A stretch of 64,000 nucleotides of DNA from Daucus carota subsp. sativus (GCF_001625215.2 NC_030383.2:53254380-53318379), one strand, 5' to 3'; counted from the stretch's first letter, positions 11,779 to 24,163 are shown. Made by a program: numbers and translations. The notes: generated by a model not told the origin, from the letters alone.

Positions 11779-14700
11779 ATGCATACTTCCTCCACCGCCG
11801 CCCCCGCATCTCCGCCCTCCGTCGACGACAGCTCCATCATCACAATCCCCAACACACCTCCACACACTCCCCCGCGCCGCCGCTCCAACTTCCTTACCTT
11901 TCTTGCTCGCCACCCAAAATTGCTACCGCTCATATTATCAATATCCATAGGCCTCCTTGTCCGTTTCGCAGTCCCAAAACCTTCGCGCGTGACAACACAA
12001 GCATGGCAGCTTCTCGCAATTTTCCTCACGACAATCTCGGGGCTCATCTTCAGTCCATTGCCGGTGGGCGCATGGGCGTTGGCCTGCTTGACACTCGTCA
12101 TCGTCACTGACACACTCTCGTTCGCGGAGGCGTTCATCGCCTTCACGAACGAGGTGATATGGTTGATCGTGGCCTCGTTTTTTTTCTCCAGAGGGTTTGT
12201 GAAAACAGGGCTGGGGGACAGGATTGCAATGTATTTCGTCAAGTGGCTAGGGAAGAGTACGCTGGGTTTGGCCTATGGATTGGCGTTGAGTGAAGCCATG
12301 ATTGCTCCGGCCATGCCTAGTACCACCGCGAGAGCGGGCGGGATATTTCTGCCCATTATAAACTCGCTGTCGATGTCTTCTGATAGTTTTCCTAAAGATC
12401 ATTCGTCTAAGAAACTTGGGGCCTTTCTTGTCCACTCACAGTTTCAGGTACAATCTTTATTGCATAGATCGAAAACAAGGTTTCAAAAGAAAGATCTAGC
12501 TCTTTAGAAATGATACTGCAAAATAACCATGTCATCAGATATAGAATTTAGCATTTTATGGTTTTGGGAATCATGTACTTTAACTTAACTTTAACATAAA
12601 TCTTCGAGAAAATTAAACTTTTTCTTATCCACTCACACTTCTGGGGTACAATCTTCAATTCGTAACCAATTTTCGATGATGTCTCATCCTAACTTTTGGT
12701 TCCGGATGTTAGAATATAATGATCCTGTTAAAAAGCGTTTTCCCATCTTATACGTTAAGGTGTTATCTGGGATGTCAGCTTGCATTCTAATACCATGTTG
12801 AGCTACCGGTTCTCTTAAACTCTTAAAATGGATGGCCTTAAACAGGAACTTTTATACTCTTCATAATCACAAACTAAGCAAAATGCAAAGTTTCAATTTA
12901 CAGTTGGGAACCTAAAAATTTAGTAGATTACAGTTCAGGAAAAAAATGAGGAAAATTTTGAGAAAGGTATGTTCTATGCAAACCTTTCTTCTAGAGGTTT
13001 GTTTTAGGAGAAGAGTGTGGTTCATTTATGCAACTGTCGGAGAAATTTAAACTGTTAGATTTTTTTATGTGAAAGATAATGTGGTTGTATGATAAAATTG
13101 TATCTCAGCAATACATTACATTGCGGTGATCAATGATCATATAATCACTAATTTGTATATTTTTGTTGTTGATGCAAGAAAGTCATCAAGTAGCTCAAGT
13201 GCTCTGTTCCTGACCGCTGCAGCCCAAAACCTGTTGTGTATCAAATTTGCTGAGAGTCTTGGAGTTCAAGTTCCAGTTAAATGGGTTACTTGGTTCAAAG
13301 CGGCCAGTTTACCTGCGATAGCATCCCTTCTAGTTACTCCATTTATGGTTTATAAGATTTCCCCTCCAGAAACGAAGCACACACCCGATGCTCCTGTCAT
13401 GGCCACTAACAAGCTAGCGCAGATGGGTCCTGTCAGTAAAAATGAATGGATAATGCTTGCGACCATGCTTCTCTTGGTAGCGTTATGGATTGCTGGGTAA
13501 GCTTTAAAGTCAAATCTTACTTTCCTGGAGCAGGTTGTAATTTAATAATTCATCGCGGCACTGACATAGTTCCTGATTCCGCCTTTTTAGTTTGAGCTTA
13601 TTTTAGGAGTTTAGTTGCTTTTTTTTTTTTGTTTCTGTAGATACCCTAGAATTTTATGTTGCTTTTGGAAGGTCTGACCATAATATTTGACAGAACAGAA
13701 GCTCCTCTCAGCAAAGTGCTCTTCTAAGTAGTTAATTAATTATTTTGTTTAATCTTAAAAGCTGTTGGATTAAATAAAAAGTTGCACTTGTAGTTCTTAT
13801 ATCAACCTAGGTGACATGAGGAATCTGCCTATGATCCTAAAGAGTAATCGTTGGGAATTATTTGATTTAGCTCTCAAGATATTAAAAGTTTTGTAGAAAG
13901 TGTCTTTATCTCTGTTTGTATCATCCTACAAACCAAATATGTTAGCACAGGTCTTACTCATACATTGTATTATTAGGCACAACAATTTCCAAGGAATTTC
14001 CTATAATAATCATTATTTCTGGAATCTAGTATTGGAAGAAACAAATACAGGCAAAAGAAAAATAAAATCAGACAGATGGATCGCTCCATTTAATGCCCTA
14101 ACTCTAACAGCTTAAGATTTTAGATTAGTTGGTTACTTAACATGGTTACAGAGATCGGTTTTAGGAGTGGTCTCACAATTTATAAATCTTCCACCATATG
14201 TTTCACCTCCTTAAATATTTGCAGAGATACACTAGGCGTGGCAAATGTTGTTTCTGCAATGTTGGGGCTATCAGTCCTTCTGCTATTGGGAGTACTTGAC
14301 TGGGATGATTGCTTAAGTGAAAAGTCGGCATGGGATACCTTGATCTGGTTTGGGGTTTTAGTGGGTATGGCAAACCAACTGACCAAACATGGTATTATAC
14401 CGTGGATTGCTGATTCTGTTGGAAGCTCTATCCGATCAATGTCATTGAGTTGGCCTGCGGCATTTTTCATCCTTCAGCCAACCTACTTTTTTATTCACTA
14501 TCTGTTTGCGAGTCAGACTGCACACGTAGGAGCGCTGTACTCTGCTTTTCTTGCAATGCACTTGGCATCTAAAGTTCCTGGTCTGCTGGCTGCCCTTGCT
14601 TTGGCATTCAATACAAATCTTTTCGGCGCGCTAACACATTATAGCAGTGGTCAGGCTGCTGTATATTATGGAGGTACTCCTAAATTTCTATCGCTTATTC

Positions 14701-16357
14701 AGATTGGACTTGTTTTTGTTTTAATGCCTGTTTTACATTATCTTTCTCTTTCTCCTCTTTTGATAACTTTGTCTGATCTTTCGGGTCCGATTAGTATCTG
14801 TTCCTAGGATTGTTTGGTTATATAATCTGACTTTATTGTGCCTAGTGCCTACTTATCTCCGCTTATCTTGGACTAAAAATTATAATGTTTCGGGTTCACG
14901 GCTAAATAATTTAACTGCAGATAAACTATGAACAAATATCCTCTATGTTATGTCTGCCTATAGTATAGTTTGAAGTATTTGAGGAAAAGTTTGTGTCAGA
15001 TATGTTGTTTATTGGCTTTTGTTCTCATACAATTCATATCTGGTTTTAGACTCGCCCTCCCCTTTTGCCGGTAGTATTCCTGTCAACGACTATTTTCTAA
15101 TCTTGTGTGGTAATGGAACTATTAGCATAACTAGAAGCATAGACTTACACTAGACCACGTAACGGTTTAAGAAGGGTACAGGTCCTGCAGTCGTATGTGA
15201 GGGCATACTATTGGCGGGAAAAACTGCCAGATAATTTTACCCTAATGCATGTGCAAGGGTGCTACAGTATCATCCAGTGGAAAACTGACCATTCTAATGT
15301 TTCTCTTGTCCACCACTTTTTTTCTGCTGGATGTATGTTACTGAAATTCGTTTGTTCTGACCAGGTGCCTTAAAAAAAATCACTGAGAAAATCGAACTAA
15401 AGATGCAACATTTGTATTTACAACCAATTTTTTTTTAGCTGGTAATACTAATCATGACCGGAAGTGCCTCATTAATTCTCATTCAAATTTCAACATTTGT
15501 GATGGTCACCTAACACCAGAACTTATATCAGTTTACCTTAACTGTAAAACGGCGAATGCACTATTACATCTATATAGCAGCAAATGGAACTGTAAAGACC
15601 TTACCAACAGGACTCTATATTTCATGACACTTCTGAAGTCAAATGAATTCATCCAGTCAGTAAGAACCAATAGTTTGTGCTTAAACTCTGTAGGCGAGCT
15701 TGGTGTCATAGTCAATCTATTATTGGGACCTTTGTGTAGAAGTATTAGGACTTCTGGTATCCATGAATTGTTTGGTCTTTGGCTTTATCTAGAGAGCACT
15801 CAAAATTTTATGAATTTGAAACACAACCATCTGATATTGGAGCTTATCATGGAGTAATAGACAAACCAGGACTTGTAATGATTCATCGATCTGTAAAAAG
15901 TTAACTTCGTGTTGCATTAATGTAAATGACTTAAAAAGATAAAATCTTAAGAGAGAAGGGTGTGCAGTTTTGTAGGAAGACAGGATTTCAAAGAAGATAG
16001 CAACTAGAATTATATTTCTGATCGACTCTAAAAGTTCAATACAAAATTGCCACCACACTATTGTTCCCCTTCTGTACAATGGCAACCGCCAGAACTCATC
16101 TCTTGAACTATCACAAAAAAATATGATTCTGCTCCTAATATGTTAATTTTTATATTATATTCTTATGTTTATCATATAATTTAGTCATGATCTTGTACAC
16201 CTGAGTTAATACTTTCTTTGTTTTTCCTTCTTCTCTGGCAGCGGGTTATGTAAAACTACTAGATATACTGAAACTGGGGATTTTAATGGCCATCATCAAC
16301 ATTACAATATGGGGATTAGTTGGTTCACTCTGGTGGAAGATTTTGGGCTTTTACTGA
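11779..16357 (+). CDS. Dicarboxylate translocator (DiT-type, DASS family), 4 exons
   Basis: Homologue of the chloroplast-envelope 2-oxoglutarate/malate and glutamate/malate translocators, which link plastid ammonia assimilation and photorespiration to the cytosol. Exons: 11779-12447, 13183-13496, 14225-14673, 16242-16357, giving 515 residues. Recognisable blocks are FTNEVIWLIVASFFFSRGF (about 122-140), SEAMIAPAMPSTTARAGG (171-188), SALFLTAAAQNLLC at the start of exon 2, GPVSKNEWIM, LSEKSAWDTLIWFGVLVGM, HYLFASQTAHVGALYSAF, ALTHYSSGQAAVYYGAGY across the last intron, and a C terminus of LWWKILGFY. The N-terminal 45 residues are Ser/Pro/Thr/Arg-rich, so a plastid transit peptide is plausible, though shorter than in the well-known members. 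The last intron is 1.57 kb. At the exon 1/2 join, SSSS replaces the CAGN I remember from relatives. Whether it is DiT1 or DiT2 type is undecided. Confidence 0.9.
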
Positions 16358-16966
16358 GGTTAACTATGTAATTTTTCGTTATTTTTTGTAGATGTACTGA
16401 TCATCCAAGGAGATTGTAAGTGTCAGTTTTTTTACAAAAGAAAAAAGAAAGAAATGAAGGAAATTTGTCTGTCATGGGTTTCTCTGGTGCCTTGTACTTG
16501 AAAGTACTTTAAAGTATGAGAATGAAGTAATGTAACAAGAGAAATTAGAACATAGCAAAATTCTCCACTCGACACTTGACTTGAGAAAAGTTCTTGTTGA
16601 TATCACATATATATTTGATATGTAATTATCAACAAAGGTTGTGGCATCATCTGATATATTTTGTACGTTATCATAGAAATCTGTGGCACAAAATACCTTA
16701 TTGTTGGATCGGTTATGTGTTCTATACATACATGTTCCATTCCTTTGCAGTTTGTCATTATGCCCTCGGACAGTCTTTTATGTGGATTAAGCACAGACGT
16801 AAATAGTGTCCTGAACCTCTAACTTGGAAGTTTAATGTTTTTTTTGCTACTGAAGTAAAAGGGATGCTAATCAGTTGAGTTATATCTTGGAATATGACTA
16901 ATGCCAGTGCTTGGGAGAAAAAGAGACAGCAAATGAAGATGCTTATAGTAAATACCAACTGATCAT
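16358..16966. other. 3' flank of the translocator gene
   Basis: Holds the presumed 3' UTR and spacer. I see no second gene or clear repeat before the LTR element begins at 16967. Confidence 0.5.
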
Positions 16967-17781
16967 TGATAACGCCAAATCCCGTTCCGGTGCTTCCTCC
17001 GCTGTGTACTGGTGTCTTGCGGTATAGCTGCTGGACGGGTGTCTGCAAAACAACACCGGAGGGGGGTTTGAGCCCCGCGACGCCTCCGGCGTGAGAATGA
17101 GTACAGGCGTCGGAAAATAGATAGACGGGAAATGAGCTATCTATGTGTGGTGGGTGAAGGTGTATGGCTGCTGTGTATGGTGGCTTAGAGTGTGTGAGAA
17201 ATATGAGAGTGTGGAGAAGAAGATCCTTAAGCCTCTCATCCTTGGTCTATTTATAGGCAAAGGATTAGGGTTTAAGGATGTGTACCTTGGATCCTGCCGT
17301 CCATCTGTAGGGCTTGGATGCTTAACACCTGTCCAGGTGTCAGCTAAGGAATAGTATTTTGGAGTGTTCTGAGGTTTGTCTTCATAGTGTCAGTAGTTGA
17401 CCATTGAGCTTGGATCCCGGTTCATATCCAGACTAAGTTCCGGCAGGACTGGTGTCCACCAACCCGGGTTGATTGCCTCTCCAGGGTCATGGAATTCTCT
17501 CCGGGTTGGGTGCACCTCCGGGATTGCGTCCTTGCATTGTTGGTCCCTCGAACCAGGGTTGGAGTTAGTCTTGCTCCCGGTTCTTGGCGGGATTGAGGTA
17601 ACCCAACGGATTGGGATACTTGTCAGGACATGGTTGAACTATTCTCACCAATCCGGATTCATGTTCTGGAGTGGGTGGATTATTCTCCGCTGGGCCGAAT
17701 TCCTCCCGGTGTTGTGCTGAGTCTGGACCAGACTTGGCCAAGGACCTTGAGAATACGGCCGGGTTGGATTATATACTATCA
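16967..17781 (-). repeat. 3' LTR of the Tat-like element
   Basis: 815 bp and nearly identical to the other LTR. Differences seen by eye include ACCCAACGGATTGGG here versus ACCCAATCCGGATTGGG there (a 2-bp indel) and a few substitutions. That implies a fairly recent insertion. Confidence 0.9.
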
Positions 17782-17929
17782 TTTGCCCCCCACTCCCTTA
17801 TACAGATTTTCTGTGTGAGGGAGTAGGGAATAATGCGAATCTTGTCTTCGATCTGGACGAGAATGGAGTAGGAGTAAAAATTTGCCACGGCTCCTTAATT
17901 CGGACTGATCTGGACTAGGAGTAGTAAGT

Positions 17930-18115
17930 TTCTGTTGCACCCTGATCTGGGTTGATATGGACTAGGGGTATAAGTATTCTTTTGCCCCCCAATCCAGGTT
18001 GATCCGGACAAGAGGTGAAGCTTTGCTTTTTGCCCCCCAGTCCGGGTTGATCCGGACAAGAAGTGAGATTTTGCTTTTTGCCTTTGGTCTGGGTTGGTCC
18101 GGACAAGGGGAGGTT
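17930..18115. repeat. Short tandem array of CCGG-type units
   Basis: Three to four copies of a unit of about 50-60 bp built on TCCGGGTTGATCCGGACAAG followed by GCTTTTTGCC, lying just inside the 3' LTR of the Tat-like element. Confidence 0.7.
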
Positions 18116-18149
18116 TTTGCTGTCGTCATCTGATCCGGGTCGCTATAGA

Positions 18150-19060
18150 TGGTTTCTAAGTAAGAGATAAGTCATAACTGGACCGTGGTAGCTTTTGTTT
18201 TTTTGCCTAATAAAATTTTTCAAGAATTTTTTTCTAAGTAAGAGATAGGTCATAACTAGACCGGGGTAGCATTTGCTTTATGCCTTAGAAAATTTTTCTA
18301 AGTAAGATGATTGAACCCGGGTAGCTTTTGTTTGTTTGCCTTAGAAAATTTTTTTCCAAGTAAGAGATAGCTCAAAATTGAACCGGGGTAGCTTTTGCTT
18401 TTTTGCCTAAGAAATTTTTTTGAAAAACTGAAAACTTTTTAAAGTAAGAGATAGGTCATAACTAGACCGGGGTAGCTTTTGCTTGTTTGCCTTAGAAAAT
18501 TTTTTCTAAGTAAGAGATAGGTCATGATTGAACCCGGGTAGCTTTTGCTTGTTTGCCTTAGAAAATTTTTTCCAAGTAAGAGATAGCTCATGATTGAACC
18601 CGGATAGCTTTTGCTTGTTTGCCTTAGAAAATTTTTTCCAAGTAAGAGATAGCTCAAAATTGAACCGGGGTAGCTTTTGGTTTTTGCCTTGGAAAATTTT
18701 TCTAAGTAGAGATAAATCATAACTGGACCGGGGTAGCTTTTGCTTGTTTGCCTTGGAAAATTTTTTCCAAGTAAGAGATAGCTCATGATTGAACCCGGGT
18801 AGCTTTTGCTTGTTTGCCTTAGAAAATTTTTTCCAAGTAAGAGATAGCTCATGATTGAACCCGGGTAGCTTTTGCTTGTTTGCCTTAAAAAAATTTTTCC
18901 AAGTAAGAGATAGCTCATGATTGAACCTGGATAGCTTTTGCTTGTTTGCCTTTGAAAATTTTTTCCAAGTAGGAGATAATTCATGATTGAACTCGGGGTA
19001 GCTTTTTGTTTGTTTGCCTTGGAAAAAAAAAATTCCAAGTAAGAGATAGATCATGATTGA
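18150..19060. repeat. Tandem array with a period of roughly 60 bp
   Basis: Around a dozen or more copies of a unit containing CCAAGTAAGAGATAGCTCAT, TGAACCCGGGTAGCTTTTGC and TTGTTTGCCTTAGAAAATTT. Unit length varies through A/T homopolymers. Two long overlapping minus-strand ORFs (about 18439-19054) are just this repeat read in two frames. Confidence 0.9.
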
Positions 19061-19208
19061 AGTGGGACTTGCTCATAAGCCTTTATTCTTCTAGCTGGAT
19101 CCTTCTTTGAATTTTCTGCTCTAGCTTTTCTCCTTCTTCCCTCCGGATGTGTTCTGTTTTTTCTTTTTTTTTGGCCAGGATCTTTCGCCTTGTGGCATCA
19201 CTTTTTCT

Positions 19209-19594
19209 CTACTTCTTTTTCCTTACTTTGTCACCAATCCGGTCAAAAACGGAACCCCGGGATTGGCGGGAATTTTCAAAGTCTTCAAAATCAGCAATCA
19301 ACCCGGGTCCTTTGAGGTTCTCGGCTCGTTGTTCCTGGTATAACCGGATTGCTTCGGCCAACTCTAAGTTGGTTAGATATGTAACATGGTCTGCGGTCAT
19401 CGGGACATCGATGCACTTAACTGGTTCATTTCAATTGTGACCCGGGCATCGTCTAGGTTGATCCGGGTCTCTTCTGGATTGATCCCGATCAAGAGTGGTT
19501 TAGAGATGAGATCCTGATGTGGATTGTCCTGGTCCACCGGGTTGAACTGCTAGGATCGGGTTGATTGGGTTTGGGTTTTTCCACCTCTTGTCAT
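19209..19594 (-). pseudogene. Broken gag N-terminus of the Tat-like element
   Basis: From an ATG at 19594 (MTRGGKTQTQ...) the frame meets a stop within about 15 codons and again near 19390. A second frame then carries a 63-residue stretch with TNLELAEAIRLYQEQRAENL, of the coiled-coil kind found at the start of Tat-lineage gag proteins. It is too short and broken to function. The gag assignment is an inference from position (inside the 5' LTR) and composition. Confidence 0.45.
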
Positions 19595-20008
19595 GATTAT
19601 AGTGAACGATTTAAACAAGAACTACCCAGGGAGTATGCTTGCTTTTTGGTGAAAGTGTATGTGTGCAGTATAGACAATAGTGGAATGATAGAAATAGTGT
19701 AGGCAGATAGTCAACTTACTACTTCAAGAAATGCTAGAAATAGTTAAATGACAAAGGTGTAAGGGACTACAGGACAAGGTGTCTTGATGTACTACAGACA
19801 AAGTTAGGGTGCTTCTAGACAGGGTTTGCTAACATGCACACAACAAAGAGAATCATGGCTGAGAGGGTTTTGAGAGATTTGAGTGCATTTTGAAGCTTAC
19901 AGGGTTGAATCGGGACTCCCTTTTCGGGAGTTTGCTGATGAAGATGAGTCCAGTGGCACCGTGACCACAGGACGGAGAATACAACCTCCCCCTCCTTCTA
20001 GCGCCAAA

Positions 20009-20825
20009 TGATAACGCCAAATCCCGTTCCGGTGCTTCCTCCGCTGTGTACTGGTGTCTTGCGGTGTAGCTGCTGGACGGGTGTCTGCAAAACAACACCG
20101 GAGGGGGGTTTGAGCCCCGCGACGCCTCCGGCGTGAGAATGAGTACAGGCGTCGGAAAATAGATAGACGGGAAATGAGCTATCTATGTGTGGTGGGTGAA
20201 GGTGTATGGCTGCTGTGTATGATGGCTTAGAGTGTGTGAGAAATATGAGAGTGTGGAGAAGAAGATCCTTAAGCCTCTCATCCTTGGTCTATTTATAGGC
20301 AAAGGATTAGGGTTTAAGGATGTGTACCTTGGATCCTGCCGTCCATCTGTAGGGCTTGGATGCTTAACACCTGTCCAGGTGTCAGCTAAGGAATAGTATT
20401 TTGGAGTGTTCTGAGGTTTGTCTTCATAGTGTCAGTAGTTGACCATTGAGCTTGGATCCCGGTTCATATCCAGACTAAGTTCCGGCAGGACTGGTGTCCA
20501 CCAACCCGGGTTGATTGCCTCTCCAGGGTCATGGAATTCTCTCCGGGTTGGGTGCACCTCCGGGATTGCGTCCTTGCATTGTTGGTCCCTCGAACCAGGG
20601 TTGGAGTTGGTCTTGCTCCCGGTTCTTGGCGGGATTGAGGTAACCCAATCCGGATTGGGATACTTGTCAGGACATGGTTGAACTATTCTCACCAATCCGG
20701 ATTCATGTTCTGGAGTGGGTGGATTATTCTCCGCTGGGCCGAATTCCTCCCGGGGTTGTGCTGAGTCTGGACCAGACTTGGCCAAGGACCTTGAGAATAC
20801 GGCCGGGTTGGATTATATACTATCA
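20009..20825 (-). repeat. 5' LTR of the Tat-like element
   Basis: 817 bp. The same long forward ORFs appear in both LTRs in the same places; they are by-products and not genes. The primer-binding site lies immediately outside it, at 19990-20007. Confidence 0.9.
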
Positions 20826-20830
20826 ATCAT

Positions 20831-21453
20831 AGGACTAGATAATATTAAACTAATTGTTAAATTGATGCAATTAGGTGATGCGCCGACATAATGACTTTAA
20901 AACCTTCCACAGCTTACCAAATGAGTGCTCTGGAGGCCCTCTACACAGCTCTGTCTTTTATGCTTTATAAAAAACCACCTTGTGCTGAAGCAGGCAAGCA
21001 GGGAAAACACGCACTAGTAAGATCTAGGTAAACTTATGATTCAGCAGTGATTTGGTTAAGTAAACTCTTGAGGCTCATAGCATCCATAAAACAGTCTGGT
21101 ATTATCATCTGGTCCTGGAGGATGCAAAGGAGACGCGGGTTTTACACTTATCCATGTGGAAGAATCCAACTTGGGCATGCTTTGACAACTCACTGCCTTG
21201 AATAGTCCTTGTCCTTGTGATTGTCCATATACTGATAGATGTATTGTTCTAATGCAAGTTGATCCTCAAAACTAAGCTAGCTTTCACTTAATGATAAATC
21301 AATTACTTGGATTTATATTTTTTTTCGTCTGTTAATCTATTCTTAAATTGAAAAGAGATGATTTAATTATTTAAAATATTTGAACCAAAAACATATTTTA
21401 CTCTGATATTTATCTTTATAATAATAATGAATCCTTGCATTCACAACGAGAGT
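20831..21453. other. Spacer with no recognised feature
   Basis: No credible ORF, repeat or RNA gene seen. Confidence 0.5.
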
Positions 21454-21720
21454 CAGTGACGGATTTAAACTCGGGGCAGTGGGGTACTTGCCCGCACTAG
21501 ATTTTCTAGAGTTAATTACTTGGTATCATACAAAATTTTCCTAGTGGGAGCCTTGCCCCAATGGTTGGAGCATCTAGCGTATTTTGGAGGTAGCCAGGGT
21601 TTTATTCTTGCATGCTACACAGCAAGATACACCCAAAATAATAACAGACAACAAACAAATCAAAAGCGGCAAACATTGCTCCTGCCCTCCCCACGGTTTG
21701 AATTCCTGGATACGTCTCTG
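21454..21720. mobile_element. hAT-like non-autonomous element
   Basis: Left end CAGTGACGGATTTAAACTC and right end GGATACGTCTCTG are imperfect inverted repeats. The flanks ACGAGAGT (21446-21453) and ATGAGAGT (21721-21728) form an 8-bp duplication with one mismatch, the hAT hallmark. The interior has GTGGGAGCCTTGCCCCAATG and GGTAGCCAGGGTTTT, faintly like a tRNA-derived promoter. There is no gene. Confidence 0.55.
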
Positions 21721-22105
21721 ATGAGAGTAGCATATTGATGCTGGTTCGAATTCTTCGAATGTATGTGAGAAAAGGAGTTCTGTGGGTTAAGTTTTACAGG
21801 ACGTTGTACAGTGCTCAGTTGCATCACATAAGATAGAAGGGGTTAATTCTTCAAGGAGAAGTTTCCACCCTGACTCAGTTTTACCAAATACTGAGCTGAC
21901 CATGTCAGAATTTTGCTTGCATCAACTGCATCAATGACACACAACTGATTTTGAGCTCATCTTCTAATAATCACCTGCATGATCAAAGTCTCAAAATTCA
22001 ATTCGATCAAAACCAGAGTCTTACCAAATACCAAGGTCGGAGTAACCTTGAGATATTAAAAATCCTTTTGATAACAATTCTCTCAATACCATACATGTGA
22101 AGTCT

Positions 22106-22486
22106 ATATGTTGTGTTTGGTTGGGGAGAATGGAATGGAATGGAATGAAAAGAGTAAAATTACTTAGAAACTAATAGAGATAGGAAGGAAGTTTTGGAAT
22201 AAATTTAAGTGAGTGCAAAATTGCTATAACGAGATTTGAGAAGAAATTGGTGGTGGGAAAGAATGGAGCATTCCATCTCATTTTGAAGGTAGGATCCCTA
22301 GCACATAATATAAGGAATGGAATGGAGGTTGAAATGAAATTTGTTAACAATTGCCCATAATATAGATCATTTTTCATTTCCCTCCTTCCAGTTCATTTTT
22401 CATTTCCTTCCTTCCGGAATCATTCATCCCAACCATTTTCATTTCCTTCCTTCCGGAATCATTCATCCCAACCAAACACAACATAT
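22106..22486. mobile_element. MITE with 20-bp perfect terminal inverted repeats
   Basis: ATATGTTGTGTTTGGTTGGG at 22106-22125 is the exact complement of 22467-22486. Inside the right end, CCTTCCGGAATCATTCATCC is duplicated in tandem. It is GGAATGG-rich and non-coding. The target duplication could not be separated from the terminal repeat. Confidence 0.65.
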
Positions 22487-22959
22487 CAGTACAAAATATA
22501 TGTGATCAACTACAATCAAATACAAATGAAAAATATACCGAATATTTTTGCATATCGATCATCAAGCTTGATATATTCTTAACAAATTTATAATTTTTTT
22601 TGAGAGAAAACAAATTTATAATTTTAAATTCTAAAATATCACTCCCTTTGATCTAATCTTTTTATCTCTTTACGCTTATATCTAAATATTTTTCTCAAAA
22701 TATTATTTTTCTTAAAATTAAAAATTAACTCCACTTATTACATCCTTAATATCAAATCTATTAATATACTATTTGGAGAAAAAAAAATATAACCCATCCG
22801 ACATGAAAACACCACCTTGAAGATTTAGCAACTTTATATAATTATTATATTATTATATATATTATTTTAACCAAATATTTTAATTTCACTTAAACTTATT
22901 ATTTATTTGAGAATGGACGCTTCAAACACCCAACGAAATTAAGAAATTAGCGATGAATC

Positions 22960-23355
22960 TACCATTCCGGTCAAAAAAACTACTTAAACATCCGTGATAA
23001 ACTTATGACTTAACGTGATTTATGATTTAACATTATTTATGTGATAAGCTGAGCGATTAAAATATCTACTCAGATAATTTTGATTTATTAATGATTTTGA
23101 TTTATTAATGATTTATAAGTTATTAACAATATAATAATAAAACTAAAAGTGATTTATATATAAGTTATGTCTTATGAGTAATTTTCATTAAAAAAAGTTT
23201 AAAAAAGTTAATTTATTGAAAAAAGTAACTCGATCTAACTTATAACTTGAAATCAGTTTTTTATTTCTGACTGTAAATCGACTTCTAAATTATTACAAAC
23301 ATAAAATTTGTAATTTAAAACTGAAAACAGCTTAAATTTCGGAACAAACAGACTC
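22960..23355. repeat. Dispersed hAT-like MITE family, copy 2
   Basis: Shares ACTTATGACTTAACGTG, GTGATAAGCTGAGCG and AATGATTTATAAGTTATTAA with the copy at 1736-2089, in the same order. It contains a small internal duplication of TTGATTTATTAATGATTT. The ends are decayed. Confidence 0.45.
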
Positions 23356-23787
23356 TGCGGCTGGTCATAGGAAAGGGAGCCTGAGTAAAAATATTACAAG
23401 TGCACGAGTATTTCTCAATTTGGGCGGCTATGAAGAAAGGTAATGACAATGATCCTTCAGCCAAGGTGGTAAGTACTCCCAAGTTTTTTTTTGATAAGCT
23501 TTTTTTTTTTATAAGCAAGTACCCCCAAGTTAAGTCGTGATGAAACTTTAAAGTCGTACTCGTTTTCTGTTTTTAATCACGTTGTTTTCGTGTGATATTT
23601 AGATAATATTAAGGTATTGGATAATCATAATTGGTACATGTGATTATATAACTACTTAGAATTCTCAGCAACTTCGGTGACACGTATCTATATCTATACT
23701 TTATAAGATATATAATATTTAATGTTTTTAGGCATTTTTCCGAGCTTTGGCCATGAACATGCTTTAGTTTTTGGAGAATTATGTATA

Positions 23788-24163
23788 CTAGCCTTTAACC
23801 CGTGCAAAGCACGGGCGGGTATAGAATTCGTAATTTATTAATTATAATTTAAATTTTAACATTATCTTATTAGTATTTTAGAATTGATGAATTGGATTTT
23901 AACCAGATTATATTTACCAACTGATTATATTTTTTGGACGACTAATATAGTATATAAATTATATTTAAAAGAATAATGGTGGAGTTTTTATCTTGTACAA
24001 CATCTCAAGTGTTTGTAATTTAAACAATATAAAACTCTTTAATATTGTAAGAGTAAGAGAAGTTTACATGTGACAGACTTGTGGTTAAAAAAGAGATGAC
24101 CAAACCAAAATTTTGTACGACTACAAATTATACATATGTTAGCTTATTATAGTATAGTATAGA
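23788..24163 (-). mobile_element. Non-autonomous Helitron, 376 bp
   Basis: On the minus strand it begins TCTATACTATACTATAATAA after an A and ends with the hairpin CCCGTGCTTTGCACGGG, a short spacer and CTAG before T. Insertion between A and T, a TC start, and a 3' hairpin followed by CTRR are the Helitron rules. It has no Rep/helicase. Confidence 0.8.

Larger units (their letters stand above)
16967..20825 (-). mobile_element. Non-autonomous Tat-like LTR retrotransposon, 3.86 kb
   Basis: Direct LTRs at 16967-17781 and 20009-20825 begin TGATAACGCC and end ACTATCA on the plus strand. A 5-bp ATCAT target duplication lies at 16962-16966 and 20826-20830. The orientation is minus: the primer-binding site TTGGCGCTAGAAGGAGGG reads from the right LTR inward (complement of 19990-20007), and the polypurine tract GGAGTGGGGGGCAAA abuts the left LTR (complement of 17782-17796). 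The PBS form is the one I remember from Tat/Ogre-type elements. The 2.2-kb interior has tandem repeats and a broken gag start but no protease, RT or integrase. Confidence 0.9.

Noticed and set aside
17397..17720. 107-codon ORF in the Tat-like LTR, partly repeated at 20439
   Set aside because: Present because the LTR is duplicated; it overlaps LTR end signals and shows no known domain.
18439..19054. Two long overlapping minus-strand ORFs of 199 and 182 codons
   Set aside because: Both are the roughly 60-bp tandem repeat read in two frames. The repeated 'protein' follows the DNA period and has no start context or homology that I recognise.
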